In this document: in pieces, positions 44,360-55,699 of the stretch | Position numbering within the stretch: position 1 is the first letter of the stretch | Layout of the letters: each line of letters opens with the position of its first letter | Source: Isoetes taiwanensis | Lineage: Eukaryota > Streptophyta > Lycopodiopsida > Isoetales > Isoetaceae | Reading direction: 5' to 3' | Assembly: GCA_021234155.1 (NCBI GenBank) | Contig: JAJEKV010000005.1 | Location: 10,968,572-11,032,571, forward strand | Length of the DNA: 64,000 nt | Made by a program: the position numbers and the translations under genes | Notes under the pieces: generated by a model | The model's database searches: none | The model's input: the letters and a program-made list of their open reading frames with translations, nothing else | Told to the model about the DNA's origin: nothing

Positions 44360-46035
44360 AAAGCCCTATCCCTTTCCCTTTCCCTTTTGCTCTATCCCGC
44401 ATTTCATTTTTTCTTATTTTCTCTACTTTTTTTTTCTTTTCCTTTTTTTTCTCGTCTTTCTCACATGTTTCCTTGTTTTCCCATCCCTTTCCTTCCCCCT
44501 TCCCTGTTCCCGATAACCTTTTTCCCTTCCCTTTTGCTCCTTTCTCCACCTTTTCCCTCTTCTTTTTTTTCTTTGCCCTTTTCCCTTCCCTTTTCTCTTT
44601 TTTTATGCCTTCTCTTTTCCCCACCCTTTTTCCATGTCTTCCCTTTTTCTCAACCTTTTACTCTTTCGCCCTTTTCCATGCCTATTTTCCCTTCTCTTTT
44701 CCTCATTTTCCCACTCTTTTCCTCCCTTTTTTGTGTGCCCTTTTCCTTCCATTTTTCTTTTCCCCCTCCCGTTTTCCATGCCCTTTTTACCTTCCCTTTT
44801 TCCATCTCCTCACCCTTTCCCTTTCCCTTTTCCATGTTCCCTTTTTTCTCTTCCCCTTTTCCATTTTCCTCATTTTCTTTTTCCCGTGCCTCTCTCTCTT
44901 TCCCCCCTTTTCCATTCCTTTTTCTTTTCTATTTCCCTTTTCCCATGCCCTTTTTCCCACTTTTCTTCTTTCTATTTTTCCCGTGCTTCCTTTTCCTCCT
45001 TTTCCCACCCTTTCCCTCTTCCCGTGCAATTTTCCTTCAACCCTTTCTTTTTCTTTTCTCTTTTCCTTTCCTCATGTCCTTTTTTCCTTTCCCTCCCCTC
45101 CATCACTTCCCTGCTTCCCTTTCCCATTCCCTTTTTTCCCGTTTCCTTTTCTTGATGGATTTTTTTCTTTTCGTTTTCCTCCTTTGCCGATCCTTTTCCT
45201 GTGCACTTTTTCCCTTCCTTTCCTTTTTCTTTTCCCCTTTTCCATGCCTTTTGCACATTTGTTTTATTCTCTTATTTCCTATACCAATTTTCCTCTTTTC
45301 CCCACCCTTTCTCTCTTGCCCCTTTTCTTTTCCCTTTTTTCTTTTTTCCCTTTCTCCATTTTCATCTTCCCTTTTCTCTCATGCCCTTCCCCCCTTCCCT
45401 TTTCTCGTTTCCCTCTTTCTTTTTCCTTGTGACCTTTACCTAGGTTCCCTTTCCCCCTTTTCCCTTTCCTTTTTCTTTCTTCTCACTTTCCCTTTTTCTA
45501 TGCCCCTTTTCTTTTCCCCTCTCCCCATCCTTTTCTTGTTCCCCCTTGTCCCTTCCATTTTCCTCATTTTTCCAACCTTTCACTCTTCCCCTTTTCTTGA
45601 TGCGTTTTTTCCCTTCCCTTTCCCTCTCTTTTTTTTTCCCTTTTCCTATGCCATTTGTCCCTTCCTTTTTCCTCTTTCCTCAACGCTTCTCTTTTTCCCC
45701 CTTTTCCCATGCTCCTTCCCTTTCCCATGCTTTTTTTCTCCTCCCCTTTTCCATGCTTTTTTTCTCCTTCATTTTCTCCTTTTTTCAACCTTTTCCTCTT
45801 TCCTTTTTTTTTTCATGCCCTTTCCATTTACCTTTCCCACTTTATCTCTTCCTCCTTCCCTCGTGCCCTTTTCCCAGGTTCCCTTCCCCTTTTTTGTTTT
45901 CCATGCCTTTTTCTCTTCTCTTATCCCCACCCTTTTCCTTTTACCCTTTTCCCTTTTCCCCATGCCTTTTTGCCCTTCACATTCTCTCTTTCCACTTCCC
46001 TTTTCCTTTTCCCCCTTTTCATTTACCCTTTCCCC
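44360..46035. repeat. 1.7-kb polypyrimidine tract (CCCTTTTCC-type minisatellite)
   Basis: Nearly pure C/T on the plus strand, built from variants of CCCTTTTCC punctuated by CCATGCC every few dozen bases. It produces a Phe/Pro/Leu/Ser frame of 566 codons on the plus strand and Lys/Glu/Gly frames on the minus strand, none with protein character. Mirror-symmetric homopyrimidine runs of this kind can form triplex DNA in vitro (known). In Gypsy sense it is a polypurine stretch. Confidence 0.92.
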
Positions 46036-46059
46036 TTAAGAGATCGGAGCATGACCAAT

Positions 46060-49000
46060 CACAGTGTTGGTAAGTCGTGCAATAAATCTAGGCCTTCGGA
46101 TGTATCCAGATGATCTCGGCCATTCAAATTAGGGCTCGATGCACTACGCACTTACGGTATAACATTATAATATAAGAAGATGTCTCTTAATAATCGTGTA
46201 TAATTTTAGTTACTCCTATGCATTTCCTTCCCAATCGTTGACTCAACTTGGGGCAAGCCTTTGACGAGAAAATCTAGAAATGTCTTCCAATCCCATTATG
46301 GATGTTATCATCCATAAGTCTATCCTACTTGACTATATGATCGTAGCTCCTCAATCTTGCTGGCAGCTCATCCCCTCGTTGCTTTCTTGAAGTAGGAAGG
46401 TAATGTTCTTTGGAGTTGCTCGACAATCCGGTTCCTCCTCGATGTAGAGGTCCACTTTCTTCTTTAGAGGCCTCTGTGGTTTTGATGGCGTTGTTGACCA
46501 CTTGAAAGCTTCTATGTCACTTCCCAAAAACCTGAAGGTGATTCCGTTGAAAAACATCGTCCATGTTGAATTCTTCATTCGGGCAGCTAAAGGATGACTC
46601 TAGATACCTTATTGTTGTGCCAACTCCATCAATGTCTCTCACTTCGAGTCCTTCTCTTGCCTGTAGCATGTTGACAGACAAGTGTTGAGGATGTTGCTCT
46701 CTTCACACCTTTCAATTGTTCGGCATCTCTTTTCTTTGATCTGTTACACTGTGGGAGGGAGGGAATAACAAGGGGAATATGCATGCAAGGCATATAGCTT
46801 ATACTATTACGATTACAAATACTACTAAAGCTATTAGGTCCCCTTGGTGTCTCCCCTCGAGGTGCACACGTACTCCATAGCAGTGTTGTCGATGTTCCTC
46901 CTAGTGCGCTGGTGTTGAAGATCTATATCCTCTTATTTGTATGTCAGCTCATGCTCTATTGGTATACTCTTTGATATGTTTGAACTCTCCAATGTCTGTC
47001 GATTGCGGCACAACCTGTTTCTGCTTCACATGCTAACCAAGGATGTGACGGTCGTTGATCCTTCGACGTTCCGGCCTGCTTCTTAATCTTGTTCTTGAGC
47101 AATAATTGCTTTCCCTTCACAATGTCTGAAGATCTTTCAAGGCGCCTCTTGAAGTTGTGCACAGTTCCTTTGGCTAGACTTCTAAAGAGTTGTTCTCTTC
47201 GTTAGTTGGCCTTCGAATTGTTGATCCTTGGTTTCACCAATTTGCACGCAAGTTGCCATACTCTGATGAGGTTTCGAGATGATTCGGCTATTCTTCGGCT
47301 CGGTTCGCCTAGTCGCTTCTCCTTACTTGTTTGATCCCCTTGATCACATGGCTTAGATGTTGTCATGTTCTAAGGTGCTATGCTGCCTTCTGGTCTTGTG
47401 GTACTTTCTAGTTGCACTTGATCATGTTCCACAGTTTTGAACCTCATGTTGCATCTAGAGAGTTTGTAGAAGTGGTTGATTGCTAGCACTTCTCCAGCTT
47501 CCAGTTTGTGGCCTTTGTCCCCCAATACATGTGCATCTTCCTGGCGAGTAAAGCCTCATGACTCTCCTCCATGATTGTTGTGCTGTCGGGGATGATGTAC
47601 TCTTATATCTGCGTAGCTTGACCCTCGAGTTGAAGAACTTTCTGCCCTAGATCTACTCTTGTCCTTGAATAGCCTGGCTATTGTCTTGAACTCTCTTTTT
47701 GCTGAAGGTGCTTTGGTTACTATCCTTGTCATTAAGGTGTCGAATGCTTCTATCTTGGGCTTGAGGTCCCTCGTGTTGGAGATAAGTTTGCTTCTTCTCT
47801 TCTAATTATTGGTAGGAGTACTTGACGAAACCATCACCTAGTTGTGAATGAGCATAGGCATAACCCATCGCTATAGCGCCTTTCATAAGTTTATCTCCAT
47901 CTGGCACACATATTACAAGCATCACCATACATCACCATAGGCAGGATTATGGTCGTCGAGAGGTTGCCTCCTCAGTTGACTCGTTGATGTCGGGTCGTCT
48001 CGAAGAATTCCTCGACATCTGTCGGCTTGAGATCGTGGGCGCAGTTTTTGAAGATGTCTAATTGTTCCTCCTTCTGTTGTTGAGGACACTCATGTCATAA
48101 GGCCGTCAAGTGTTTCTGCTGCTAGAGGAGGTAGAGTTGCATCTCGAAGATGTCTCCATGCAAAACCTAGATGGTGCAGCACTAAGGATCTTGACATGAC
48201 TGGCATTATCTCTCATCTTGACATTGTGTTGGACGAGCAATCTTCTACTTTCTGGAGTCGAAGCTTCGCTTGGGTCTCTCATACTTGCTCTTCCATTCGA
48301 ACACTTGATCTTGGCTATACTTGTGGTTCTTTGTCATCCTTGGTAGTCGAAGTGATGGAGTTTCTTGATGCAAATGCTAAACCCTAAAACATGATCCAAC
48401 ACTCATGTTTTGTACTATGTGTGAGCAGCCGATACTTATGACAGACATATATATAATTATATTGGGATTTTAATTCACCCGCTTTTCTAATTTATAGAAG
48501 AGGATATGCTTAAATGTTTATACTCCTTTAGGATTTCCCTCCTCCTATCACGTTTGATTCTTTGATTTTGCTGCATATTCCTCGTGCTGGTTGACTCTGG
48601 GGTTCCTTGAGGTGCTGCTACTATAGTTGAGCTTCATGTCTGATGTGAGGTCATCATTCTAAGTTGCGGAGTGGAAATGCTCCTTAATGTGTTTACCTTT
48701 TCTTGTGGAGTGCGGTGACTGCTCAGCGTCCCTACATACGGTGTGCCATTGCAAGGTTGAAGATATGTGGTGCCATTGATCGTTGAGTAAGATCACCTGG
48801 TTGTTGCAGTCGGGAAGTCTTGCGTGCCTTTGAAGCTCTGAGATGGCGATCGGCAGGTAGACAGTGTCATTTCTCGGCATGTTGAATTTTTGAGTGCGAC
48901 TCTTGTTGCTTGGACTTTGCTTCATTGTGAGATATCTCTCCTGTGCCTAGAACAGTGGTCGTCTCCATTGCACATGCCATCGCTCCTCCGATTGCTTTTG

Positions 49001-49900
49001 AGTGGTCTGTGGTTGTTGGCTAGGTCGGCTCCTCCGTCCTTTGGGTCGGGTCCACTTGAGTCTCGAACTACTTGGCTGAAGCACTGGAATCATCCTTCCT
49101 TGGGTTTGCAGGCATTTCTAGATCTAGAACTCTTGTTCGTACCGACTATCCTCCTTCTTGATCTTGCCTCTGATGCTGATATATGCCTTCAAGTCGGAGA
49201 TGTTCCTCCCATGTTATGCATCTCCTCTCCTTCCTCCATCATGATCCCCTATTTTTGAAATCAATGAAGTTATTACCGTCTTCTTACTAGTGCAAGGGAG
49301 TTGGGAGCTCGTCATGGCTGGATTTGGGTATTTTGCAATTGTATAGCTTTGTTGCACGTTTTGTTGACGTTGCTTGACACCCGCTTGAGCTGCTAGGCTG
49401 CAAGATCGTGGTGGTCTTCCTTCCAGTTTACGTCGCTTTGAATTGTCGTCTCAATGGAAGATTATGCTCTTTAACCCTAGCTCGTGATGCTAATCTAGGC
49501 TTCCCCGTTCAAATACTCCTCCACCTTATGTTTCTGCTTTGCGTTCTTCCATTTGAACTCGTGTGCATTGAGTTGGTGGAGGGGTCGAGATCTTCTTTCT
49601 GATGTGAGCTTGTGGATGTGGCAACCGGATGCTTGATAGTCCAGAAGATTTTTGATGCGGATGATTAACATATGTTTTCTATTCAATGAAGATTGCTGAT
49701 AGGCCGATGGTGCTCTATACTACTCGTTTCGTTGGTAGAGGTGTTTGCCATTGTACTTTGGATTTGCCTTTTCACTCTCCTCCCTTCGTTTGTCACTACG
49801 TCGCCTAGGTCTTCAATATCTTCAAAAATTCGTGCCCCTTGCTCTTTCGTGGCTCTAGCCTCGTACTCCAAAAGCTATTGCTTCTATTTCTAAACAACCC
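46060..49900 (-). other. Degenerate interior of the Gypsy region
   Basis: 3.8 kb. Minus-strand blocks have a protein-like feel without a recognised family: 46351-46578 (FFNGITFRFLGSDIEAFKWS), 46956-47162, about 47600-47790 (LKPKIEAFDTLMTRIVTKAP) and 49683-49871 (KEQGARIFEDIEDLGDVVTN). They are charged and helix-prone, as core or coiled-coil proteins of retroelements are. They lie where gag would be expected downstream of the leader. No protease, RT or zinc-knuckle motif is visible. The frames are broken throughout. Confidence 0.4.
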
Positions 49901-50083
49901 TAGTTTGGAAGACAAAATTTGGGGTTTGAGCAGTTTTGGTCATTTTGAGATGGAGTGTAATATTTCTAGACTAATTTGAGGTCATAAATGTATTCTAAAC
50001 TATTTAATGGTCATATTGCAATAGATTTCAGTCGATTTTGAGCTGTCTAGCTCAAGTTATGAAGGTTCAAAGTTTTGACCCCT

Positions 50084-50560
50084 CACACAGTGCGCCAGAG
50101 GCTTGTTCACAAATTTTGAAAGGGCTCAGGGCGCACTCTGTGAGTGGTTGCCATCTATTTAGATCCTAGAATACTCTAAAAGTTGATATGAAGGTAGAAT
50201 CTTGCTTATCTCGAGGAGTTAAGTTAGGATATGCCCTTAGTTTCTTGTTTTAGACTCGTCTCGGTGTAGATCCGTGGTCAAACACTCACACAATGTGCGA
50301 GAGGCCTGTTCAAAATTTTTTAAAAGGACCCTGGCGCACTGTGATTGGTCACTTTTTCTTAACTAAAATTTATGTATCCTAAACACATTCTTAGGGTTAT
50401 GATATGTGTTTCTAGCTTAAAATTTGATTTAAACCTCCTTATGCTATCAGATTACTCTAATTATCAATATTTCTTGGTGAACTATGGTCAAATAGTCACA
50501 CAGTGCAAGAGGCCCGTTCAAAATTTTTGAAATGGATCCTGGCGCACCCTGTGAGTGATC
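50084..50560 (-). repeat. Three tandem leader repeats, each with inverted arms
   Basis: Units start at about 50084, 50286 and 50496 (period 202-210 bp). Each has a left arm like CACACAGTGCGCCAGAGGC, a spacer TGTTCAAAATTTTTGAAA, and a right arm like CTGGCGCAC(T/C)CTGTGAG, which pairs with the left arm. They lie 240-710 bp from the primer-binding site, in the untranslated leader of the Gypsy element. Confidence 0.7.
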
Positions 50561-50780
50561 GCTCTTTCTAGTGGCCAAAATTTTCAAGTTATTGAAATTT
50601 CAAGTTTATTTTTCACTAACTATTATTAGCTTAACTTTTATACACGACTGATGGGAGAGAAATTTCTCCCAGCCGATTCCCCGAGGTTCATGCTTGGGAT
50701 TTCAACTCCAAGACTGAAGATCTAGATTGTTAGTACTACTAGAGAAATGGCCAGTGTTCGATCCTGGTCCTCAAAGATCA

Positions 50781-50795
50781 TGGCTCTGATACCAT
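50781..50795 (-). other. Primer-binding site of the Gypsy element
   Basis: ATGGTATCAGAGCCA on the minus strand, directly inside the right LTR. TGGTATCAGAGC is the classic match to the 3' end of initiator Met-tRNA. It shows that this LTR is the 5' LTR and that the element points left. Confidence 0.88.
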
Positions 50796-52232
50796 TGTGA
50801 TGTCTCCTGCTCATATACGATGCTCCCATCATATAGAACTGGAGTTCATCCCTCCTGCCAACGCCCTGACTGACATGAGGCCATCCACCTGACATCAGAT
50901 CCTTGCTAACAGTCAAGAATCCAATAGGGAAGAATGGACGTATCATTCATCCCGTCTCCCTCGGGACCTACCTAGCTGCGGAAGCACATCAAACATGAGC
51001 ACATAGCATCAAATGACATACATATCCACCTCGAAGGGTGGCCCATTATAACATAACATATGTAACAATAACATCAGTAACATCAACGTAAGGGAAATCC
51101 TACCCAAGAATCAGACTCATGGGGGATCGACTGATGGCTTAGGTCTCCAGAAGTCAATGCAGACAGAATGCATGGCAAATGGATTGGGCGGCATAAGAAC
51201 ATGGCCATTGGGTAGTCCACTCCATCCGCCCCTCTTGTGCATACTTTGCAGAATAGGCTGATAAGTCTTGGGACTCGACCGTAGCCTGCCGGATGCATAG
51301 CCAATGGGGCTACTCCTGGGTTGCATCTCCCCAATCCCGATGAGGCAGGAGGAGATCACTCCCTCCAGAGGCATGCATGCCCATCACAGGCGGCTAGAGG
51401 ACCACTGCCCGTCTACGACTTGAACCCCATGGAAGGTGATGCATCACCCCAGAGGTGTCGAGCCCATGCCTACGCAGTGGCAAACCATCAGGCCTAGCCC
51501 ATTAAGATCCCTGGTAGGCTTTACACACCAGAGGGATCAATCTGCAATGGGACAAGTCCCCCTTATCTGGCGGTCTAGTCCCACCACTAACAGCCAGGTG
51601 GGCTCTTATCCACAGGTCGCATTAATTGAGAATTAATGAGGCTATCTAGATACATCAACGAGGCTTTCAGGGTCTCTACCCCCCTTCCCAATACACAGGA
51701 GTGCGCATAGAATAGAACATCATCATCCATAGAACTGAAACATAGAATAACATCTAATCTATCTACCTAAACATACATGGTTATGTTCCTTCGTTAGGGC
51801 TTGTGATCTCAGAATCTATAAGGCCTCTAAGGCTGAACTAACATGCTAAACCAGCTCATTGCTGGATTAAAAGTTGGCATTGCACAACAGAATTGTTGTT
51901 TACATGAACCTTGGCTTGTTCCAGTTCCTCGGAATGCGTCCATGCTTCTGTTCAAGGTGAAGGTGACCGAATCTTGGAGATCTTTTGTGCTTGGCTTGGC
52001 TTTTGTTCCTTTTACATGACCTTTTAGGGTTAGGGTTAAAAGGTCATGTGGGGTTTTGCCATGTGGCAAAGGAGTTAAATGCACATGTTTATAGATATGT
52101 GCAACATAGAAAGTTGCTCCCTAGAGTGCAACTCTTTATAGTTTCCAAGTACATGTCATCAAGGCGATATGTACGAGTGACGTGGCAGTATAATATATGT
52201 ATTTATATCGTATATTATGCTGGAACATCACA
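50796..52232 (-). repeat. Gypsy 5' LTR (right copy)
   Basis: 1.44 kb, TGTGATGTCTCC...GGAACATCACA on the plus strand, matching 34522-36073. It is about 115 bp shorter than the left copy through internal deletions. It inserted into or next to repeat X (52233-52532). Confidence 0.85.
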
Positions 52233-52532
52233 GATATAGATATAATTTCTGAAACCATAGACCATATCCCTAAAACAATTCAATGGGTTATTATAAAAAA
52301 ACATAGATTTAAGATAAAAAATAGTCATGTTCGCTCACTGCTTAGATTGGTTAAAGTAGTCTTATTAGGACATTGAGTTATTTTGGTAGAGGTTCGAGCT
52401 CCCATATTTCATATTCTAAAACCTTAGGCGAAGCCTTATAGAGGCTCGATATACCATCAAAACCTTAGGCAAACTCGTATTTGATATCTCAAAATCATAG
52501 GCGCCCCCATCATAAATGAGCATAAGCGAAAC
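52233..52532 (+). repeat. Repeat X, copy 2, with tRNA-like promoter boxes
   Basis: 300 bp matching 21783-22014 and 24245-24310 in inverted orientation. On the plus strand TGCTTAGATTGG (52339-52350) fits the Pol III A box. GGTTCGAGCTCC (52391-52402), 40 bp later, fits the B box closely. This is the spacing of a tRNA gene, but no acceptor stem can be drawn. About 105 bp of shared sequence lie upstream of the tRNA-like part, so X is not a simple SINE. Confidence 0.55.
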
Positions 52533-52620
52533 GAGAGGTGCCCAGAGGCTCCAACATATAGTCTGGGCCGTAGGATTGACAGATCCGACGACTGTGATAG
52601 TCCACGGTGCACCTCGTTTA

Positions 52621-52772
52621 GAAGAAGAAGAAGAAGAAGAAGAGATTTTAACGTCACGCCACAAGGCAGCGTCCTATCGGACATGTGACACTTTACAACA
52701 CACCCAGATGGGTCCTGCCCCCACCACTTTACATTGCTGAAGTGGGTCCTTCCCCCACCAACTTTACATTGC
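52621..52772. repeat. (GAA)7 and a 34-bp direct duplication
   Basis: GAAGAAGAA repeat at 52621-52641. Then GGGTCCTGCCCCCACCACTTT (52709) is repeated as GGGTCCTTCCCCCACCAACTTT (52743), each followed by TACATTGC. No gene is connected with either. Confidence 0.8.
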
Positions 52773-52829
52773 ATGGCCACTTTCACAACGAGGCGTTGAA
52801 CCCGTGAGAATAAAGGGTACTAGATATAG

Positions 52830-53095
52830 CACAATAACAGAGTTTTTTTTTTATTTTTTATTTTTTTTTGTATTTTTTTACAGTCTTCTCTAAGGTTTTC
52901 ATATGATTTGGTGGGCGTATTGCATAAGGTGTACTAATTGGTACATCTAGAGCGCGCCAAGTATTTGCATACAACTTGTGCCCTTTTTTATTTGAATCTT
53001 CTTAATGGTCAAGATCAAAGGGCTTACAACAAAAGCCCTCTTTAAAAAAGACAAGATCAAAGGGCCTACAACAAAAGCCTGGTTTTGAATAAGAA
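52830..53095 (-). repeat. Repeat W, copy 2
   Basis: Inverted relative of 41494-41790. On the minus strand two GGCTTTTGTTGTA(A/G)GCCCTTT units (53085-53000) are followed by TCTAGATGTACCAATTAGTA (52951-52932) and AAATCATATGAAAACCTTAG. It directly adjoins the tail of LINE fragment C. Confidence 0.55.
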
Positions 53096-53099
53096 AAAA

Positions 53100-53960
53100 A
53101 AAAAAGAATAGAATAGAGTAGAATAGATTTTTTTTTATCGTCCACGGAGACTAATTGGCCTATGGGACCCAAACGTATTACTGTCAGGATTAATCCCCCC
53201 CTCCCCCGAAGGGTTTTTGAGGGAAAAACCTTAGCAGTAATAAGTATGCTGGTACGTCGTACAATTATATAGGACAGTTCAATACTGTCCCGGAGGACAC
53301 AACTGAGTCTGTGCATCCATAACCTCCTGGAGGTATGACCCCAACAAACCCACTGACGCCGTATTCAATAACTCATGTAACGGTTGGCCAGGCACTAGTA
53401 ATCAAACATACCGCTCTCGGATATGGGCAAAGATGGGAAGATCTGGAGGCATGACATTCATCTTCAATGGCGCCCTGGTGGCAACACTGGCAAAGCCTTT
53501 CCTCCCGTGCTTCCCGAGCCCAACGTCCTGTCTCAATGTGGAGACGAGTGGGCCTCTCATGAGCCTAGGATTGACTTGCTACTGATAGTGTGCCAGCTTA
53601 ACGTGCGTCAGAGCATCTGCATCTAAGAGCTTGCGAAGGAAAGTAGCATCTAGGTACAGCTTAAGTGCATTGTAATCTTTCTTTGTCCGTACTTGTACGC
53701 ATCTGTTTGCCTGTACACCCCAGCGTGAGAACCACTGAGCTTGCTTGTCCTTCCAGCAGGCTTTGAGGCGTTGGGGACCCATCGCCACGGCCAAAGCAAG
53801 GTTGGGCAAAAGTGTATCACCCATAGCGACCACCTTTTGGAAGTAAATGATATGGCGTTCCAATGCAACCCATTGAAGGGGTAGAAAACCTGTCTCCTGG
53901 AGTAGGATCTGGTATGGAACTGTGGACTTTACCTCAAGGGCTCATGCCAAGAAATAAGGA
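53100..53960 (-). pseudogene. LINE fragment C: C-terminal part and 3' end
   Basis: Third copy of the YCCFVDF LINE family, minus strand. The right part (53945-53580) reads VKSTVPYQILLQETGFLPL, ERHIIYFQKVVAMGDTLLPN, LALAVAMGPQRLKACW and LYLDATFLRKLLDADALTHV, aligning with fragments A and B. The zinc-like tail is present but broken (GFASVATRAPLKMNVMPP is out of frame). The 3' UTR has AAAACCCTTCGGG (minus of 53205-53217) and GTGGACGATAA, then a TATTC-type tail (53105-53126) and an A/T run. It is 5'-truncated near 53960. More decayed than fragment B. Confidence 0.8.
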
Positions 53961-54428
53961 AAAGAAAGGGGGAGATAACGCATGCAACCATCGTGCATAT
54001 GTACTCTAGGGTTTTAGAAACACTAGGGTTTCATAAAGGCATTGTATAACTGGTCTGGTAGTCGTGCGCATGCCCAGATGCTTGCCAAACAGGGTCTAGA
54101 GGAGGAGATCGTCAACATTCTAAAGGGGCTTCATATGGTTGAGAATTAAATTGAAGAGGAACAACCAGAGGGATAGCAGAGTTCAGATTGCAGTAAGCCA
54201 TTTTACCCATTCCATTGTTGCTAAAACAGGAGATGCCACGAAGGTAGGTTTTTTTTTTCCAGATGCTTCTTCATTCATTGTGCCCACTGCCTGAAGCTGT
54301 AGAAGACGTTGACTGGGTCTGCGGTAGCCTTCCATGTATTGCTGTATACTTCCTCTTTAAATCTATGGCAGGGTACAGTGAATCAGTGATGAAGGTTCTT
54401 CTTTATCTAGCTGGAAGATTTAGTCTAT

Positions 54429-54494
54429 ATGCGGCAAGAACATCACCGTGCCCTGGAATTTTTCAAACAAATGCAGCAGAAAGGCATCCAATAG
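54429..54494 (+). pseudogene. PPR motif relic 1
   Basis: MRQEHHRALEFFKQMQQKGI then Q and a stop: half of a plant pentatricopeptide repeat (typically ..G.REALELFKQMQQKGIQPN). PPR proteins bind organellar RNA (known). Only one repeat half survives, and stops occur before and after it. Confidence 0.55.
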
Positions 54495-54519
54495 TGTTGC
54501 GCTTCTACAAAAATATTTA

Positions 54520-55690
54520 AATGGGTGAGGTTCTTACCCAGCTTCCTGCAGGTACACCAGAAGCATAACATGTTTTGTTTTATTTGTTTACTCAGAGGTT
54601 ACAAACAAAGCCTCTTCCAATTCCGAGAACACAGACCTATACGTTGTACTAGATATTATATGTTTGCATGCTTCATGACCAAGATTCCTCTTTCTACTAC
54701 CTTCTCTGTAGAATCAAAGGATTATGAATGCATTAAGGATAGGGTTGAGGCTAATTGCATTTTCCATATTCCTTGGCTCGTATCTTGAAAGTGTGGCTCC
54801 TTATGATTTTATTCTCCAGCTTGAAAAATCTCTGTCCGAAAATGTTTGAAGGTTTTGTATTCTCATGGATATATCTTGGGTATATCTCAGAAATGTCAGG
54901 AGGAAATTAGTTGTATAGCAAGGGGGAAATCAGAAATATGGCAATGAAAAGATTACTGAGCCAAGTCAAAGCCAACGCCATGGCCTTTGCACAGGTATGC
55001 AATTCTCCTTCTTATTTCTCAAGCCAATCCGTTATAGTTATTCTGCAAATGTATATAAACTTTTCTCCATTTAAAAAGCTGGAAGTAACTTCGTTGTCTA
55101 TCCGCTGATTTGTATTTATGCTGTAGGAAAAGTGGTTTTGTTGTTTTCGAGCAGCAACAACAGATCAATGACACCATTCATTTGATTTGGTTAAAGATTG
55201 AAAGCCTCATTGAAGAAGATGAGCCAGGCTTAGTGGAGGCTTATATGTGTATTAAAATTCCCCAAGAATCTAAGTCTATACACAATCTCTGCAAATAGTA
55301 AGATCTGAGAAAGTAACCGCATTGCTTTCCAGTGGATTAGGCCATATTTCATGTCTGAGAATATGGGACCTATGCTTTTTTTTGTTTGTTTTTTTTTTTT
55401 TTTTTTTTTTTTGTGAAGCTACTAATAGCCCATTGCAATAGGACCTCAAGTTGCAATTCCTAATTCATAGTCTATGTGAATAAAAATGTAGATATCTTGC
55501 TTGAATATTTGGGGTTTTGCTATGAAATGATGATTGTTCATTAAATTTAAATGTTGCATAGTCATTCGATTTACGTACTTTTGTCTTCAAGTGAATGAAC
55601 TGTCATTTAAACCACGCATCTTCTTGCAAGAGCTTCTTCCGATGAATGCAATATTTTAAAGATGCCTGCACCTAGCTAGGCTATATTAAT
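54520..55690. other. No firm gene between the PPR relics
   Basis: Open frames of 62-87 codons (54525-54788, 55110-55298) have no assignable family. They may be eroded parts of the same PPR gene with intron remnants. A run of 24 T lies at 55389-55412. Confidence 0.35.
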
Positions 55691-55699
55691 GCGGCACAA

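Larger units (their letters stand above)
34522..52232 (-). mobile_element. Ty3/Gypsy chromovirus fossil, LTR to LTR 17.7 kb, with foreign sequence inside
   Basis: A minus-strand LTR retrotransposon. The left LTR (34522-36073) is preceded in element sense by a polypurine tract (36074-36086), so it is the 3' LTR. The right LTR (50796-52232) is followed by a primer-binding site (50781-50795), so it is the 5' LTR. The ends are TGTGA(C/T)GT...AC(G/A)TCACA. An integrase C-terminus and chromodomain at 39300-39703 place it among chromoviruses. The flanking 5-mers (GATGA, GATAT) do not match well. The interior holds a LINE end, short repeats, a SAUR-like gene and a polypyrimidine tract, and I find no RT or RNase H. 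It is broken in many places. By eye the LTRs differ at roughly a tenth or more of positions, so it is old. Alternatively these are two partial elements around a host locus. Confidence 0.68.

Noticed and set aside
44339-46039. Open frame of 566 codons (and 362, 175, 173 codons) in the polypyrimidine tract
   Set aside because: Pure consequence of C/T-only sequence, which cannot contain stop codons in the plus frames. Composition is only Phe/Pro/Ser/Leu with no domain.
52416-52786. Poly-Ser 109-codon frame
   Set aside because: Arises from the GAA repeat and the 34-bp duplication read on the minus strand.
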